NCBI RefSeq assembly: GCF_000172175.1
Contig: NZ_ABJL02000007.1
Location: forward strand, 1,240,001-1,304,000
Reading direction: 5' to 3'
Length of the DNA stretch: 64,000 nucleotides
DNA from: Bacteroides intestinalis DSM 17393
GTDB lineage: Bacteria > Bacteroidota > Bacteroidia > Bacteroidales > Bacteroidaceae
Shown: piece after piece, positions 9,811-17,607 of the stretch
Position numbering within the stretch: position 1 is the stretch's first letter
Layout: every line of letters starts with the position of its first letter
The notes under the pieces: model-generated
What the model was told of the DNA's origin: nothing
The model's input: the letters and a program-made list of their open reading frames with translations, nothing else
Database searches by the model: none
Translations under genes and position numbers: made by a program

Positions 9811-9845
9811 ATAAAAAATCCCCTCCGGCATAACCGGAGAGGATT
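9811..9845 (-). terminator. terminator after rpsP
   Basis: Minus-strand hairpin with stem CTCCGG/CCGGAG extended past one mismatch by AATCC/GGATT (9817-9845), followed by T6 on that strand. It also covers the place where the -33 box of the next gene would lie. Confidence 0.85.
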
Positions 9846-9889
9846 TTATAGTTTTAATCCCATTTTTTGTAATCGTACTGTGCTTACTA

Positions 9890-10420
9890 TTATTCAGCAG
9901 CAGCTTCAGCAGCGGGAGCTTCTTCAGCAGGAGCTTCGGCGGCAGCTTTTTCTGCTTCTTCAGCAGCTTTCTTTTCAGCCAATGCTTTTGCTTTTTCAGC
10001 GTTTACTTTCTTTTCAGCTTCCAGACGTGCTTTTGCTTCAGCTTTCTTAGCTTCTTCGTCTTTAGCTTTCAAAGCAGCCAGACCGCTTTGTTTGTTGTTC
10101 TTCCAAGCTTCGAATTTAGCTTCTGCTTCAGCTTCACCAAATGCACCCTTGGTAACACCACCCATGAGGTGTTTTTTCATGTAAACGCCTTCGCGTGACA
10201 AGATGTTACGAACAGTGTCAGTCGGTTGTGCACCTTTCATAACCCAGTCAAGTGCGCGGTCGAACTTCAAATCTACTGTGGCAGGATTGGTGTTCGGATT
10301 GTACGTACCAATCTTCTCAATAAATTTACCATCACGTGGTGCTCTTACATCTGCAATAACGATAGAGTAGAAAGCGTAGCTCTTACGTCCATGTCTTTGC
10401 AATCTGATTTTTGTTGCCAT
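9890..10420 (-). CDS. rpsP: 30S ribosomal protein S16 with long Ala/Glu/Lys tail
   Basis: Residues 1 to ~80 are the conserved S16 core (ATKIRLQRHGRKSYAFYSIVIADVRAPRDGKFIEKIG), which binds 16S rRNA early in 30S assembly. The remaining ~95 residues are a low-complexity A/E/K extension that would be helical or disordered; extended S16 tails are usual in Bacteroidetes, whereas E. coli S16 is only 82 residues long. A complete Bacteroides promoter lies upstream (10480-10510) and a terminator downstream, so the gene is monocistronic here, not in the rpsP-rimM-trmD-rplS order common elsewhere. Confidence 0.96.
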   Translation of the reverse strand: MATKIRLQRHGRKSYAFYSIVIADVRAPRDGKFIEKIGTYNPNTNPATVDLKFDRALDWVMKGAQPTDTVRNILSREGVYMKKHLMGGVTKGAFGEAEAEAKFEAWKNNKQSGLAALKAKDEEAKKAEAKARLEAEKKVNAEKAKALAEKKAAEEAEKAAAEAPAEEAPAAEAAAE

Positions 10421-10479
10421 TTTAAATAATGTTTTAAATAAATGATTTGAATTATGCTACTATCTCGTAATAGCGGCTG

Positions 10480-10510
10480 CAAAGGTATGGTTTTTATTTT
10501 GATTGACAAA
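10480..10510 (-). promoter_or_regulatory. rpsP promoter (TTTG-N19-TACCTTTG)
   Basis: On the minus strand TTTG (10510-10507) and TACCTTTG (10487-10480) are separated by exactly 19 bases, the consensus for the Bacteroides primary sigma factor. Confidence 0.85.
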
Positions 10511-10525
10511 GAGTTCCTAACAAAA

Positions 10526-10557
10526 AAAGGATGGATTTCATCAGAAACCCATCCTTC
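10526..10557 (-). terminator. terminator after the RRM protein gene
   Basis: Stem AAAGGATGG/CCATCCTT with T-tracts on both strands (10526-10557). It lies 30 bases after the RRM stop codon and also upstream of rpsP, insulating the two. Confidence 0.8.
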
Positions 10558-10587
10558 TTTTTTAATAACGTATTATCGTGAGAATAA

Positions 10588-10833
10588 TTAATTCTTCGGT
10601 AATGCTTCTTTAACTACCATCGGACGGCCTGCGTATTCTGCACCGTTCAATGCATTGATAGCGTTAGATGCTTCTGAAGAATCCGGCATTTCGATGAATG
10701 CGAATCCTTTAGATCTTCTTGTTTCACGGTCAGTGATGATTCTTACTGAGTCTACTGTTCCGTACTCTTCCATAACTTCTCTTAAATCTGATTCTTTAAC
10801 CCTGTAATTCAGGTTACCTACATACAAATTCAT
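10588..10833 (-). CDS. small RRM-type RNA-binding protein
   Basis: An 81-residue single RNA-recognition motif with nothing else attached: RNP2 is LYVGNL (residues 3-8) and RNP1 is KGFAFIEM (residues 42-49), with the aromatic residues that stack on RNA. Bacteroides lack Hfq, and small RRM proteins of this type are reported to act as global RNA binders there; the direct target is not visible. A near-consensus -7 (TTACTTTG, minus strand, 10974-10981) would leave a ~135-base AT-rich 5' leader. Confidence 0.93.
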   Translation of the reverse strand: MNLYVGNLNYRVKESDLREVMEEYGTVDSVRIITDRETRRSKGFAFIEMPDSSEASNAINALNGAEYAGRPMVVKEALPKN

Positions 10834-11062
10834 AAATCTAAATAAAATAATAAATTAATAATTCAATAAACAAAGTTTTTGGAAGTTGTTAGGTCAGAGA
10901 TGGAAATACTCAATACAGAGGAAATACATACGTGAAATAATCAAATCAAATAAACTTCTTTATTGTTCGGGCACAAAGTAACGCATTCTATTTCAATAAT
11001 GCATCATCTTTTACCATATTTTTTTGCGATAATTTCATTTTTTGCCGAATATGGGCGAATAT

Positions 11063-12370
11063 TTACGAATATCGTTTCGGATATCTCACTAATATTGCCA
11101 ATAATGCACAAATTCCCATTGTAAACGGATAGTACAAGCTGCCGATGATACTGATGGGAGAGATGCCTGCCAATCCGGCGGCAATGAGTAGTTGCGCACC
11201 ATAAGGAATGATGCCTTGCACCAGGCAGGAGAATGTGTCCAGGATGCTGGCTGTCTTCCGGCGATCCAGGTGGAAACGTTGGGCAATGTCTTTGGCTATC
11301 GGTCCGGTGGTAATAATGGCGATGGTGTTGTTTGCCGTACAGAGGTTGGCGATGCTGACAAGTGCGGCGATGCTCAGTTCCGCTCCTCGTTTGCCTTTTA
11401 CATGGCGCGTCAGGCGGGAGATAATGAAGTCGATTCCGCCATTGTAGCGGATCGTTTCCAGCATACCGCCGGCAAGCAGGGTGATGATAATCAGTTCACC
11501 CATTCCTGTGATGCCGGTTCCCATGGAGCCGAACCAATCGAAGAAAGCTGTACTCAGGTCTGTTTCGCTTGTGAAAATACCGATGATACCTGTACTCAGT
11601 ATACCTAAAAGCAGGACTAACATTACATTCACCCCTGCCACTGCTGTGCCCAGCACGATGAGGTAGGGGATAACCTTTATCCATTCTATCTCTTGTGTTT
11701 GTGCAGGAGCTGTGATGGATAATCCCTGGAATATATAGATGCAGAGCACAATCAGTGCTGCCGGGACCACAATCATGAAATTTACGCGAAATTTGTCCCG
11801 CATCACACAATCCTGTGTCTTGGTGGAAGCTATGGTGGTGTCCGAAATAAACGAAAGATTATCTCCGAAGAATGAACCGCCCACTACAATGGCAACCATA
11901 TATGGCAGGTCGATGCCGGTCTTTTCCGCTAATCCGATGGCTACAGGGGTGAGGGCTACAATTGTTCCCACACTGGTGCCTATGGAAAGTGAGATGAAAC
12001 ATGCGGCTATAAAAATACCTGCCAGTAGCAGGTTATCCGGCAGAATACTCAGGGTGAGGTTTACTGTGGCGTCGATTGCTCCCATTTGTTTGGCGCTTTG
12101 GGCAAAGGCTCCGGCAAGAATGAATATCCATATCATCAATATGATATTCTTGTTGCTGGCTCCCACGGAGAATTGATACACTCGTTTTTCCAGGCTCAGT
12201 CCGCGCGTCAGTGCAATGGCATAGCAGGATGACAGAAGAAATGCGACTGTAATGGGTACCTTATAGAAATCATTTACAATCAGTGACGTCACTAGGTAAA
12301 AACATAAAAATACTGCCAGCGGGCTTAGTGCCCACCATCCACCCTTTCGTTTATTTGTTGTATCTGTCAT
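11063..12370 (-). CDS. Na+/H+ antiporter, NhaC family
   Basis: A 435-residue integral membrane protein with about 11-12 helices. The repeated glycine/serine-rich helices and segments such as GGSFFGDNLSFISDTTIASTKTQDC are typical of NhaC-type antiporters, which expel Na+ for H+ (some members exchange other solutes, e.g. malate/lactate). The start at 12370 is followed by a short basic N-terminus (MTDTTNKRKGGWW), consistent with the positive-inside rule. It appears to be monocistronic. The 8-base repeat island lies just upstream. Confidence 0.85.
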   Translation of the reverse strand: MTDTTNKRKGGWWALSPLAVFLCFYLVTSLIVNDFYKVPITVAFLLSSCYAIALTRGLSLEKRVYQFSVGASNKNIILMIWIFILAGAFAQSAKQMGAIDATVNLTLSILPDNLLLAGIFIAACFISLSIGTSVGTIVALTPVAIGLAEKTGIDLPYMVAIVVGGSFFGDNLSFISDTTIASTKTQDCVMRDKFRVNFMIVVPAALIVLCIYIFQGLSITAPAQTQEIEWIKVIPYLIVLGTAVAGVNVMLVLLLGILSTGIIGIFTSETDLSTAFFDWFGSMGTGITGMGELIIITLLAGGMLETIRYNGGIDFIISRLTRHVKGKRGAELSIAALVSIANLCTANNTIAIITTGPIAKDIAQRFHLDRRKTASILDTFSCLVQGIIPYGAQLLIAAGLAGISPISIIGSLYYPFTMGICALLAILVRYPKRYS

Positions 12371-12394
12371 CTTACTATATATTTATGAATAAAG

Positions 12395-12556
12395 TGTGAT
12401 AAAGGAATAGAGTGATAAGGTGGTAAGGTGATAGAGTGATAAGGTTATAATGTAATAGGGCGATAAAGTAGCTGCGCTATATATCACAGGGCATTATCCC
12501 CCTATCACCTTACTCCCTACCACCTTATCACCTTACCACTCTCTTATTCCTTTATT
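12395..12556. repeat. mirrored 8-base tandem-repeat island, copy 1
   Basis: Nine consecutive 8-base units of type AGTGATAA/GGTGATAG (12395-12466), a GCTGC centre (12471-12475), then about eight units of the complementary type TTATCACC/TTACCACT (12494-12556). The two arms could fold into a long imperfect hairpin. A second copy lies at 53421-53506. Confidence 0.8.
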
Positions 12557-12655
12557 AATTCGCTGCAAAATTATAAAAAACAAAGAGCGGAGCAAAATAG
12601 TTTTTGCCCGCCCTTTATCTCTTCATTGTCAATTAGCTATCTTTTAATTGTCAAT

Positions 12656-14146
12656 TTATAAAGTTACTCCTGTCTTGAAGATCGCAATTTCCTTGTAACC
12701 TTTCTTTTCGTTGTTTACGAATTCGCCGCTTGCTACCTGGATTATATAATCAATGAACCGTTCGCAAGTCTTTTCCATCGGTTCATTTTCTACGATGACT
12801 CCTGCGTTGAAATCAATCCAGCCCGGTTTGTTCTTTGCCAATGTGGAGTTCGTTGAAATCTTCATGGTCGGTACGTAGGTTCCGAACGGGGTTCCGCGTC
12901 CTGTAGTGAACAATACCATGTGGCAACCGCAGGAAGCCAGTGCTGTGGCAGCAACAAGATCATTTCCCGGTGCCGACAGCAGGTTCAGACCTTTCACTTT
13001 CAGACGTTCACCATACGGTAATACACCTTCCACATAGCTCTTGCCGCATTTCTGTGTACATCCCAGTGCCTTGTCTTCCAAGGTAGAGATACCACCCGCT
13101 TTGTTTCCCGGAGATGGGTTTTCGCCTACCGGTTCGCCATGTGAGAGGAAATATTCCTTGAAGTCATTAATCAATTTCACTGTTTCTTTAAATAGTTCCT
13201 CGTTGCGGCAACGGTTCATTAATATGGTTTCCGCACCGAACATTTCCGGAACTTCCGTCAATACGCTTGTACCGCCTTGTGCCACCAGGAAGTCGGAGAA
13301 CATTCCCAGTAACGGATTGGCTGTGATACCTGAGAAACCGTCCGAACCACCGCACTTCAAACCCACGCGCAATTCACTCAAAGGAACATCCACGCGCTCG
13401 TCTTTGCTTGCTTTTTCGTATAGCTCGCGCAGCAACTTCATACCTTCTTCGTACTCGTCGCCCACCTTTTGAGTAACCATGAATTTTACGCGATCTTCAT
13501 CGTACTCTCCCAGGAATTCGCGGAATACATCCGGCTGATTGTTTTCACAACCCAAGCCCACCACCAGAACTGCACCGGCATTGGGATGCAATACCATGTC
13601 ACGCAGAATCTTCTTTGTATTTTCATGGTCGTCACCCAACTGTGAGCAGCCATAATTATGCGGATAAGCCATGATTGCATCCACACCCTTACCGCCTGTT
13701 TCCCGGCGCAAACCTTCGGCCAGTTGGTTGATGATACCGTTCACACAACCTACAGTCGGTATAATCCAAACTTCGTTACGAATGCCCACTTCGCCATTTT
13801 TGCGGCGATACCCTTTGAATGTCAGATCTTTGTGCGGAATATCCAGTGTTACACTTGTCGGATTGTAAGTATAGTCCAGCAATCCTGCCAGGTTCGTCTG
13901 AATATTATTTTCGTTCATCCACTCCCCTTGTTTCTTTGCCATACGTGCATGGCCGATAGGGTACCCATATTTAATGACGTTTTCGCCCTCTGCAAAATCT
14001 TTTAATGCAAATTTGTGTCCGGCGGGTACTTCCTCGTTCAGAGTGATTTCCACTCCGTCCACAGTGAGTTTTTCTCCTGCTGGCAGCGTTACAATAGCTA
14101 CGGCTACATTATCAGCAGGGTTGATTTTAAGGTACTTAGTTTCCAT
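12656..14146 (-). CDS. uxaA: altronate dehydratase (altronate hydrolase)
   Basis: Dehydrates D-altronate to 2-keto-3-deoxygluconate (KDG) in galacturonate breakdown. At 496 residues it is full length: an N-terminal SAF domain (about residues 1-90; GEKLTVDGVEITLNEEVPAGHKFAL) and a large C-terminal domain with the family segments YPHNYGCSQLGDDHENT, GCENNQPDVF, KCGGSDGFSGITANP and GCTQKCGK. It lies 11 bp downstream of the LacI-type regulator on the same strand and diverges from kdgK-eda, whose products take KDG onward. Confidence 0.94.
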   Translation of the reverse strand: METKYLKINPADNVAVAIVTLPAGEKLTVDGVEITLNEEVPAGHKFALKDFAEGENVIKYGYPIGHARMAKKQGEWMNENNIQTNLAGLLDYTYNPTSVTLDIPHKDLTFKGYRRKNGEVGIRNEVWIIPTVGCVNGIINQLAEGLRRETGGKGVDAIMAYPHNYGCSQLGDDHENTKKILRDMVLHPNAGAVLVVGLGCENNQPDVFREFLGEYDEDRVKFMVTQKVGDEYEEGMKLLRELYEKASKDERVDVPLSELRVGLKCGGSDGFSGITANPLLGMFSDFLVAQGGTSVLTEVPEMFGAETILMNRCRNEELFKETVKLINDFKEYFLSHGEPVGENPSPGNKAGGISTLEDKALGCTQKCGKSYVEGVLPYGERLKVKGLNLLSAPGNDLVAATALASCGCHMVLFTTGRGTPFGTYVPTMKISTNSTLAKNKPGWIDFNAGVIVENEPMEKTCERFIDYIIQVASGEFVNNEKKGYKEIAIFKTGVTL

Positions 14147-14157
14147 AATTACTCTTA

Positions 14158-15213
14158 TTATTTATTATGATAAAATTCAATATTTTCCTTCGTCAACAAG
14201 TCAATCGGCATAAAGTTCTCTCTTGGAACTTCCTTTTTGAAAATCAGGTAATCACATAGCGCCTTGATTCCGTCGAATCCCTGTAACTCCGGCTGTTGGG
14301 CTATGAGGAAAGATACGCTGCCCTCCATCAGACATTTCACGTTACGCTCCAGTAAGTCATACCCCATCAGATTAAAAGCTGTTTTTCTTTGTTTCAACAA
14401 GTACTCTCCAACGATATACACTTTTGAATTGAAAGTGATACCATTCTTCACGTTCGGATGTTTTCTGAAAAAGTCGTCCAGCATCTGTGCATCATCACTG
14501 TCCCGCTTGGCATGTAAGTCCAGTTCCCAAATGCGGCAGTGGGGGTGATGCTTCAACATATACTCCCGGAAACCGATTTCGCGGCGTTCCTGCTGGTTAG
14601 ATCCCACAATACCCTCGTTTATTTTGCGGAAGATTACTACTTCCTGCTCATTTCCTGCAAGTAGCATCATCATTTTTGCGGCGAAGTATCCGCTTTGGTG
14701 AGAATTCTGTCCAAAGAAGGAAAGGGCGGGCTGATCTTTCAGATTTGAGTCTATATATATATAAGGTGTAGAACGTCGGTTCAATTCCTCTGTGAAAGAT
14801 TTCGTATGCTGCGGCACGGTGGGGGCAAACATGACGCCGTCCGGTGCCTGTTCCAGGATGCCTTGGGCGACATTTACGAATGAATGATAATCGAACGGAT
14901 CGTAATAGGAGAGGTCTACGGAGATATTGAAATCCGAATACGCTATCAGTGCATCGTGAATGCCGGCTTCTACCGCAGTCCAGTATTCGCCTTCCTCATG
15001 TTGCGGCAGCAGGCAGGAGAATGCGTATTTCTTGTTGGATGCCAGTGCGCTGGCGTACATATTAGGCTGGTAATCCAGTTGCTTCAGGATTTCTTCCACC
15101 CGTTTCCGACTGGCTTCCGACACACCACTACGGCCGTGTATCACACGATCTACTGTCCCCACTGATACATCCGCCATTTTGGCGATATCCTTGATTCTAA
15201 TTCTTTCTGCCAT
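14158..15213 (-). CDS. LacI-family transcriptional regulator of the hexuronate module
   Basis: A 351-residue regulator: N-terminal helix-turn-helix with hinge (RIKDIAKMADVSVGTVDRV, residues ~5-23, through YQPNMYASALAS) and a periplasmic-binding-protein-like sugar domain. It is encoded directly upstream of uxaA and divergently from kdgK-eda, so the likely inducer is a hexuronate-pathway sugar acid. Two near-identical palindromes with the central CG typical of LacI-family operators lie between the divergent promoters. The ligand cannot be read from the sequence. Confidence 0.92.
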   Translation of the reverse strand: MAERIRIKDIAKMADVSVGTVDRVIHGRSGVSEASRKRVEEILKQLDYQPNMYASALASNKKYAFSCLLPQHEEGEYWTAVEAGIHDALIAYSDFNISVDLSYYDPFDYHSFVNVAQGILEQAPDGVMFAPTVPQHTKSFTEELNRRSTPYIYIDSNLKDQPALSFFGQNSHQSGYFAAKMMMLLAGNEQEVVIFRKINEGIVGSNQQERREIGFREYMLKHHPHCRIWELDLHAKRDSDDAQMLDDFFRKHPNVKNGITFNSKVYIVGEYLLKQRKTAFNLMGYDLLERNVKCLMEGSVSFLIAQQPELQGFDGIKALCDYLIFKKEVPRENFMPIDLLTKENIEFYHNK

Positions 15214-15220
15214 CAGGTTA

Positions 15221-15388
15221 TTTACAATTTACAATGTACAATTTACAATTCTGTGGTTTATCATTTACGCATTTCACAAGTTATCATTTACGCATTTACC
15301 ATTTATCATCTGCGCTTTTTACAAGTCACTGCCTGTCTCAGCTTTTATCTGCATAGCCAAATTGTACATTGTAAATGGTAAATTGTAC
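15221..15388. repeat. mirrored 7-base (TTTACAA) repeat island
   Basis: Left arm 15221-15250 is four TTTACAA-type units; right arm 15360-15387 is its complement (AATTGTACATTGTAAAT). Between them TTATCATTTACGCATTT occurs twice (15258-15274, 15281-15297). It lies in the lacI 5' leader. TTTACAA runs also occur at 57549-57570 and, degenerate, at 56838-56850. Confidence 0.65.
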
Positions 15389-15394
15389 TTCCTC

Positions 15395-15410
15395 TTGTGC
15401 TCGCACACAA
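15395..15410. promoter_or_regulatory. operator-like palindrome O1
   Basis: TTGTGCTCGCACACAA, a near-perfect palindrome centred on CG as in LacI-family operators. It sits just downstream of the presumed lacI transcription start. Its centre is 82 bases from that of O2. Confidence 0.7.
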
Positions 15411-15433
15411 TAATAATCTTAATATTTTCAGCA

Positions 15434-15464
15434 CAAATATATGACAATTTTTGTAATTACGAAA
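15434..15464 (-). promoter_or_regulatory. lacI-uxaA promoter (TTTC-N19-TATATTTG)
   Basis: On the minus strand the -7 box TATATTTG (15441-15434) is preceded at exactly 19 bases by TTTC (15464-15461), one base off the -33 consensus. Confidence 0.6.
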
Positions 15465-15479
15465 ATTGTTGTATCTTTG
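15450..15479 (+). promoter_or_regulatory. kdgK-eda promoter (TTTG-N18-TATCTTTG)
   Basis: TTTG (15450-15453) and TATCTTTG (15472-15479) with 18 bases between them. The promoter overlaps the divergent lacI promoter, and operator O2 covers the end of its -7 box and the start site. Confidence 0.75.
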
Positions 15480-15492
15480 TGCCCGCACACGA
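15477..15492. promoter_or_regulatory. operator-like palindrome O2
   Basis: TTGTGCCCGCACACGA, matching O1 at 14 of 16 positions, centred on CG. It overlaps the -7 box and predicted start site of kdgK, the classic position for repression. Confidence 0.72.
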
Positions 15493-15619
15493 AGGCTATG
15501 AAGAACGAACCATATTTTAGTTTACTCTCCATGGTATCAGGTGATTAAGGCTATTTTTGGCCCTAAAATGACAAATTGAAAGTTCTAAATTAATCACATA
15601 TTAAAAAATAAATAAGATT

Positions 15620-16645
15620 ATGGGAAAGAAAGTCGTTACATTAGGTGAGATCATGTTGAGACTGTCCACTCCGGGAAACACTCGTTTTGTTCAGTCTGAT
15701 TCATTTGACGTAGTATATGGCGGTGGTGAAGCAAACGTTGCTGTCAGCTGTGCCAATTACGGACATGATGCTTACTTTGTGACTAAATTGCCGAAACACG
15801 AAATCGGACAATCTGCTGTAAATGCATTGCGCAAATATGGTGTAAAAACAGATTTCATTGCCCGTGGCGGCGATCGCGTGGGTATCTACTATCTTGAAAC
15901 AGGTGCTTCCATGCGTCCCAGCAAAGTAATCTACGACCGTGCACATTCTGCTATCGCTGAAGCTGATGCAGCTGATTTCGACTTCGATGCCATTATGGAA
16001 GGTGCCGATTGGTTCCACTGGTCAGGTATTACTCCTGCTATCTCTGATAAAGCTGCCGAACTTACCAAATTGGCTTGTGAAGCTGCAAAACGTCACGGTG
16101 TTACGGTTTCTGTTGACCTCAACTTCCGTAAGAAACTCTGGACAAAAGAGAAAGCTCAGTCTATCATGAAGCCTTTGATGCAGTACGTAGATGTTTGTAT
16201 TGGTAATGAAGAAGATGCAGAACTCTGCTTAGGCTTTAAACCCGATGCTGACGTAGAAGGCGGAAAGACGGATGCTGAAGGATACAAAGGTATTTTCAAG
16301 GCAATGGCTAAAGAATTCGGCTTTAAATATGTAATCTCTACTTTGCGTGAATCATTCTCTGCAAGTCACAATGGCTGGAAGGCAATGATTTACAACGGCG
16401 AAGAATTCTACGAATCCAAGCGTTATGATATCAACCCGATTATCGACCGTGTAGGTGGTGGCGACTCTTTCTCTGGTGGTATCATTCACGGTTTGCTGAC
16501 GAAACCCAATCAGGGTGCAGCTCTTGAATTTGCAGTAGCCGCTTCTGCATTGAAGCATACTATCAATGGTGACTTTAACCTGGTATCTGTAGAAGAAGTT
16601 GAATCACTGGCCGGTGGTGATGCAAGTGGACGTGTTCAACGCTAA
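15620..16645 (+). CDS. kdgK: 2-dehydro-3-deoxygluconokinase (KDG kinase)
   Basis: PfkB/ribokinase-family kinase that phosphorylates KDG to KDPG. It shows the N-terminal GGGEANVAVSCANYG substrate loop and the C-terminal DRVGGGDSFSGG signature (about residues 275-290) with the catalytic aspartate. At 341 residues it is of normal length. It is the first gene of a two-gene operon with the KDPG aldolase (17-bp gap) and lies opposite uxaA, which makes its substrate. The ~130-base leader contains a 16-codon open frame (15498-15548). Confidence 0.93.
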   Translation: MGKKVVTLGEIMLRLSTPGNTRFVQSDSFDVVYGGGEANVAVSCANYGHDAYFVTKLPKHEIGQSAVNALRKYGVKTDFIARGGDRVGIYYLETGASMRPSKVIYDRAHSAIAEADAADFDFDAIMEGADWFHWSGITPAISDKAAELTKLACEAAKRHGVTVSVDLNFRKKLWTKEKAQSIMKPLMQYVDVCIGNEEDAELCLGFKPDADVEGGKTDAEGYKGIFKAMAKEFGFKYVISTLRESFSASHNGWKAMIYNGEEFYESKRYDINPIIDRVGGGDSFSGGIIHGLLTKPNQGAALEFAVAASALKHTINGDFNLVSVEEVESLAGGDASGRVQR

Positions 16646-16662
16646 AAAATAGTTATAAGAAG

Positions 16663-17331
16663 ATGGCAAAGTTTGATAAAATAGCTGTGCTGAACAAAAT
16701 TGGTTCAACCGGCATGGTTCCTGTATTTTACCATAAAGATGCAGAAGTTGCAAAAAAAGTAGTGAAAGCTTGTTACGAAGGTGGTGTTCGTGCATTCGAA
16801 TTTACCAATCGTGGTGATTTTGCTCACGAAGTATTTGCAGAAGTTGTGAAGTTTGCGGCAAAAGAATGCCCGGAGATGGCAATGGGTGTAGGCTCTATTG
16901 TAGATCCTGCGACGGCTGCCCTTTATTTGCAATTGGGTGCTAACTTTGTTGTAGGTCCGTTGTTCAATCCTGAAATCGCTAAGATTTGCAACCGCCGCTT
17001 GGTGGCTTACACTCCGGGATGCGGAAGTGTGTCGGAAGTTGGCTTTGCACAAGAAGCAGGCTGCGATCTCTGCAAGATATTCCCGGGTGATGTTCTCGGT
17101 GCAAAACTTGTAAAAGGCTTGCTGGCTCCGATGCCTTGGTCTAAGTTGATGGTGACCGGTGGGGTAGAACCTACTCAGGAAAACTTGACTTCCTGGATTA
17201 AAGCAGGTGTATTCTGCGTAGGTATGGGTTCAAAACTCTTCCCTGGCGATAAAGTTGCTGCGGAAGATTGGGCTTATGTTACTGAAAAATGTAAAGAAGC
17301 GCTGGCTTATATAGCAGAAGCAAGAAAATAA
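16663..17331 (+). CDS. eda: KDPG/KHG aldolase (2-dehydro-3-deoxy-6-phosphogluconate aldolase)
   Basis: Class I aldolase splitting KDPG to pyruvate and glyceraldehyde 3-phosphate, the last step of this hexuronate route. Residues GVRAFEFTNRGD carry the catalytic glutamate region and CDLCKIFPGDVLGAK carries the Schiff-base lysine. Length is 222 residues, slightly longer than the E. coli enzyme (213). It follows kdgK by 17 bp and is followed by a strong terminator, closing the operon. Confidence 0.93.
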   Translation: MAKFDKIAVLNKIGSTGMVPVFYHKDAEVAKKVVKACYEGGVRAFEFTNRGDFAHEVFAEVVKFAAKECPEMAMGVGSIVDPATAALYLQLGANFVVGPLFNPEIAKICNRRLVAYTPGCGSVSEVGFAQEAGCDLCKIFPGDVLGAKLVKGLLAPMPWSKLMVTGGVEPTQENLTSWIKAGVFCVGMGSKLFPGDKVAAEDWAYVTEKCKEALAYIAEARK

Positions 17332-17366
17332 GATATTTCATTTTGTTTAAAGGTGTTTAAAGGGGA

Positions 17367-17415
17367 CAACCATTGGAGTTGGCAGATTGTTGCTACTCCA
17401 ATGGTTTGTTTTTTT
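17367..17415 (+). terminator. terminator of the kdgK-eda operon
   Basis: A perfect 12-bp stem (17368-17379 / 17395-17406, AACCATTGGAGT and its complement) followed by TGT7. Confidence 0.88.
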
Positions 17416-17458
17416 ATAATATACACTATTTCTTGTGGAGTATTTATAGTAAGCCCGG

Positions 17459-17538
17459 AAAACTTGTATATCCTATTCTTTTGGTTTTTATAAAACTTGT
17501 ATATATTATTAAGTTTTATTCCTTGAAAACTTGTATAT
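17459..17538 (+). repeat. three direct repeats AAAACTTGTATAT upstream of an LruC lipoprotein promoter
   Basis: Identical 13-mers start at 17459, 17492 and 17526 (spacing 33 and 34 bases). The third contains TTGT, 19 bases before the -7 box TATATTTG (17554-17561), i.e. at the -33 position. They look like regulator-binding sites. Confidence 0.65.
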
Positions 17539-17607
17539 CTTATTATTTAATTTTATATTTGTAGCCAAATAAGCGTTTATCGAATTATATTATTAATATA
17601 TATAGGT

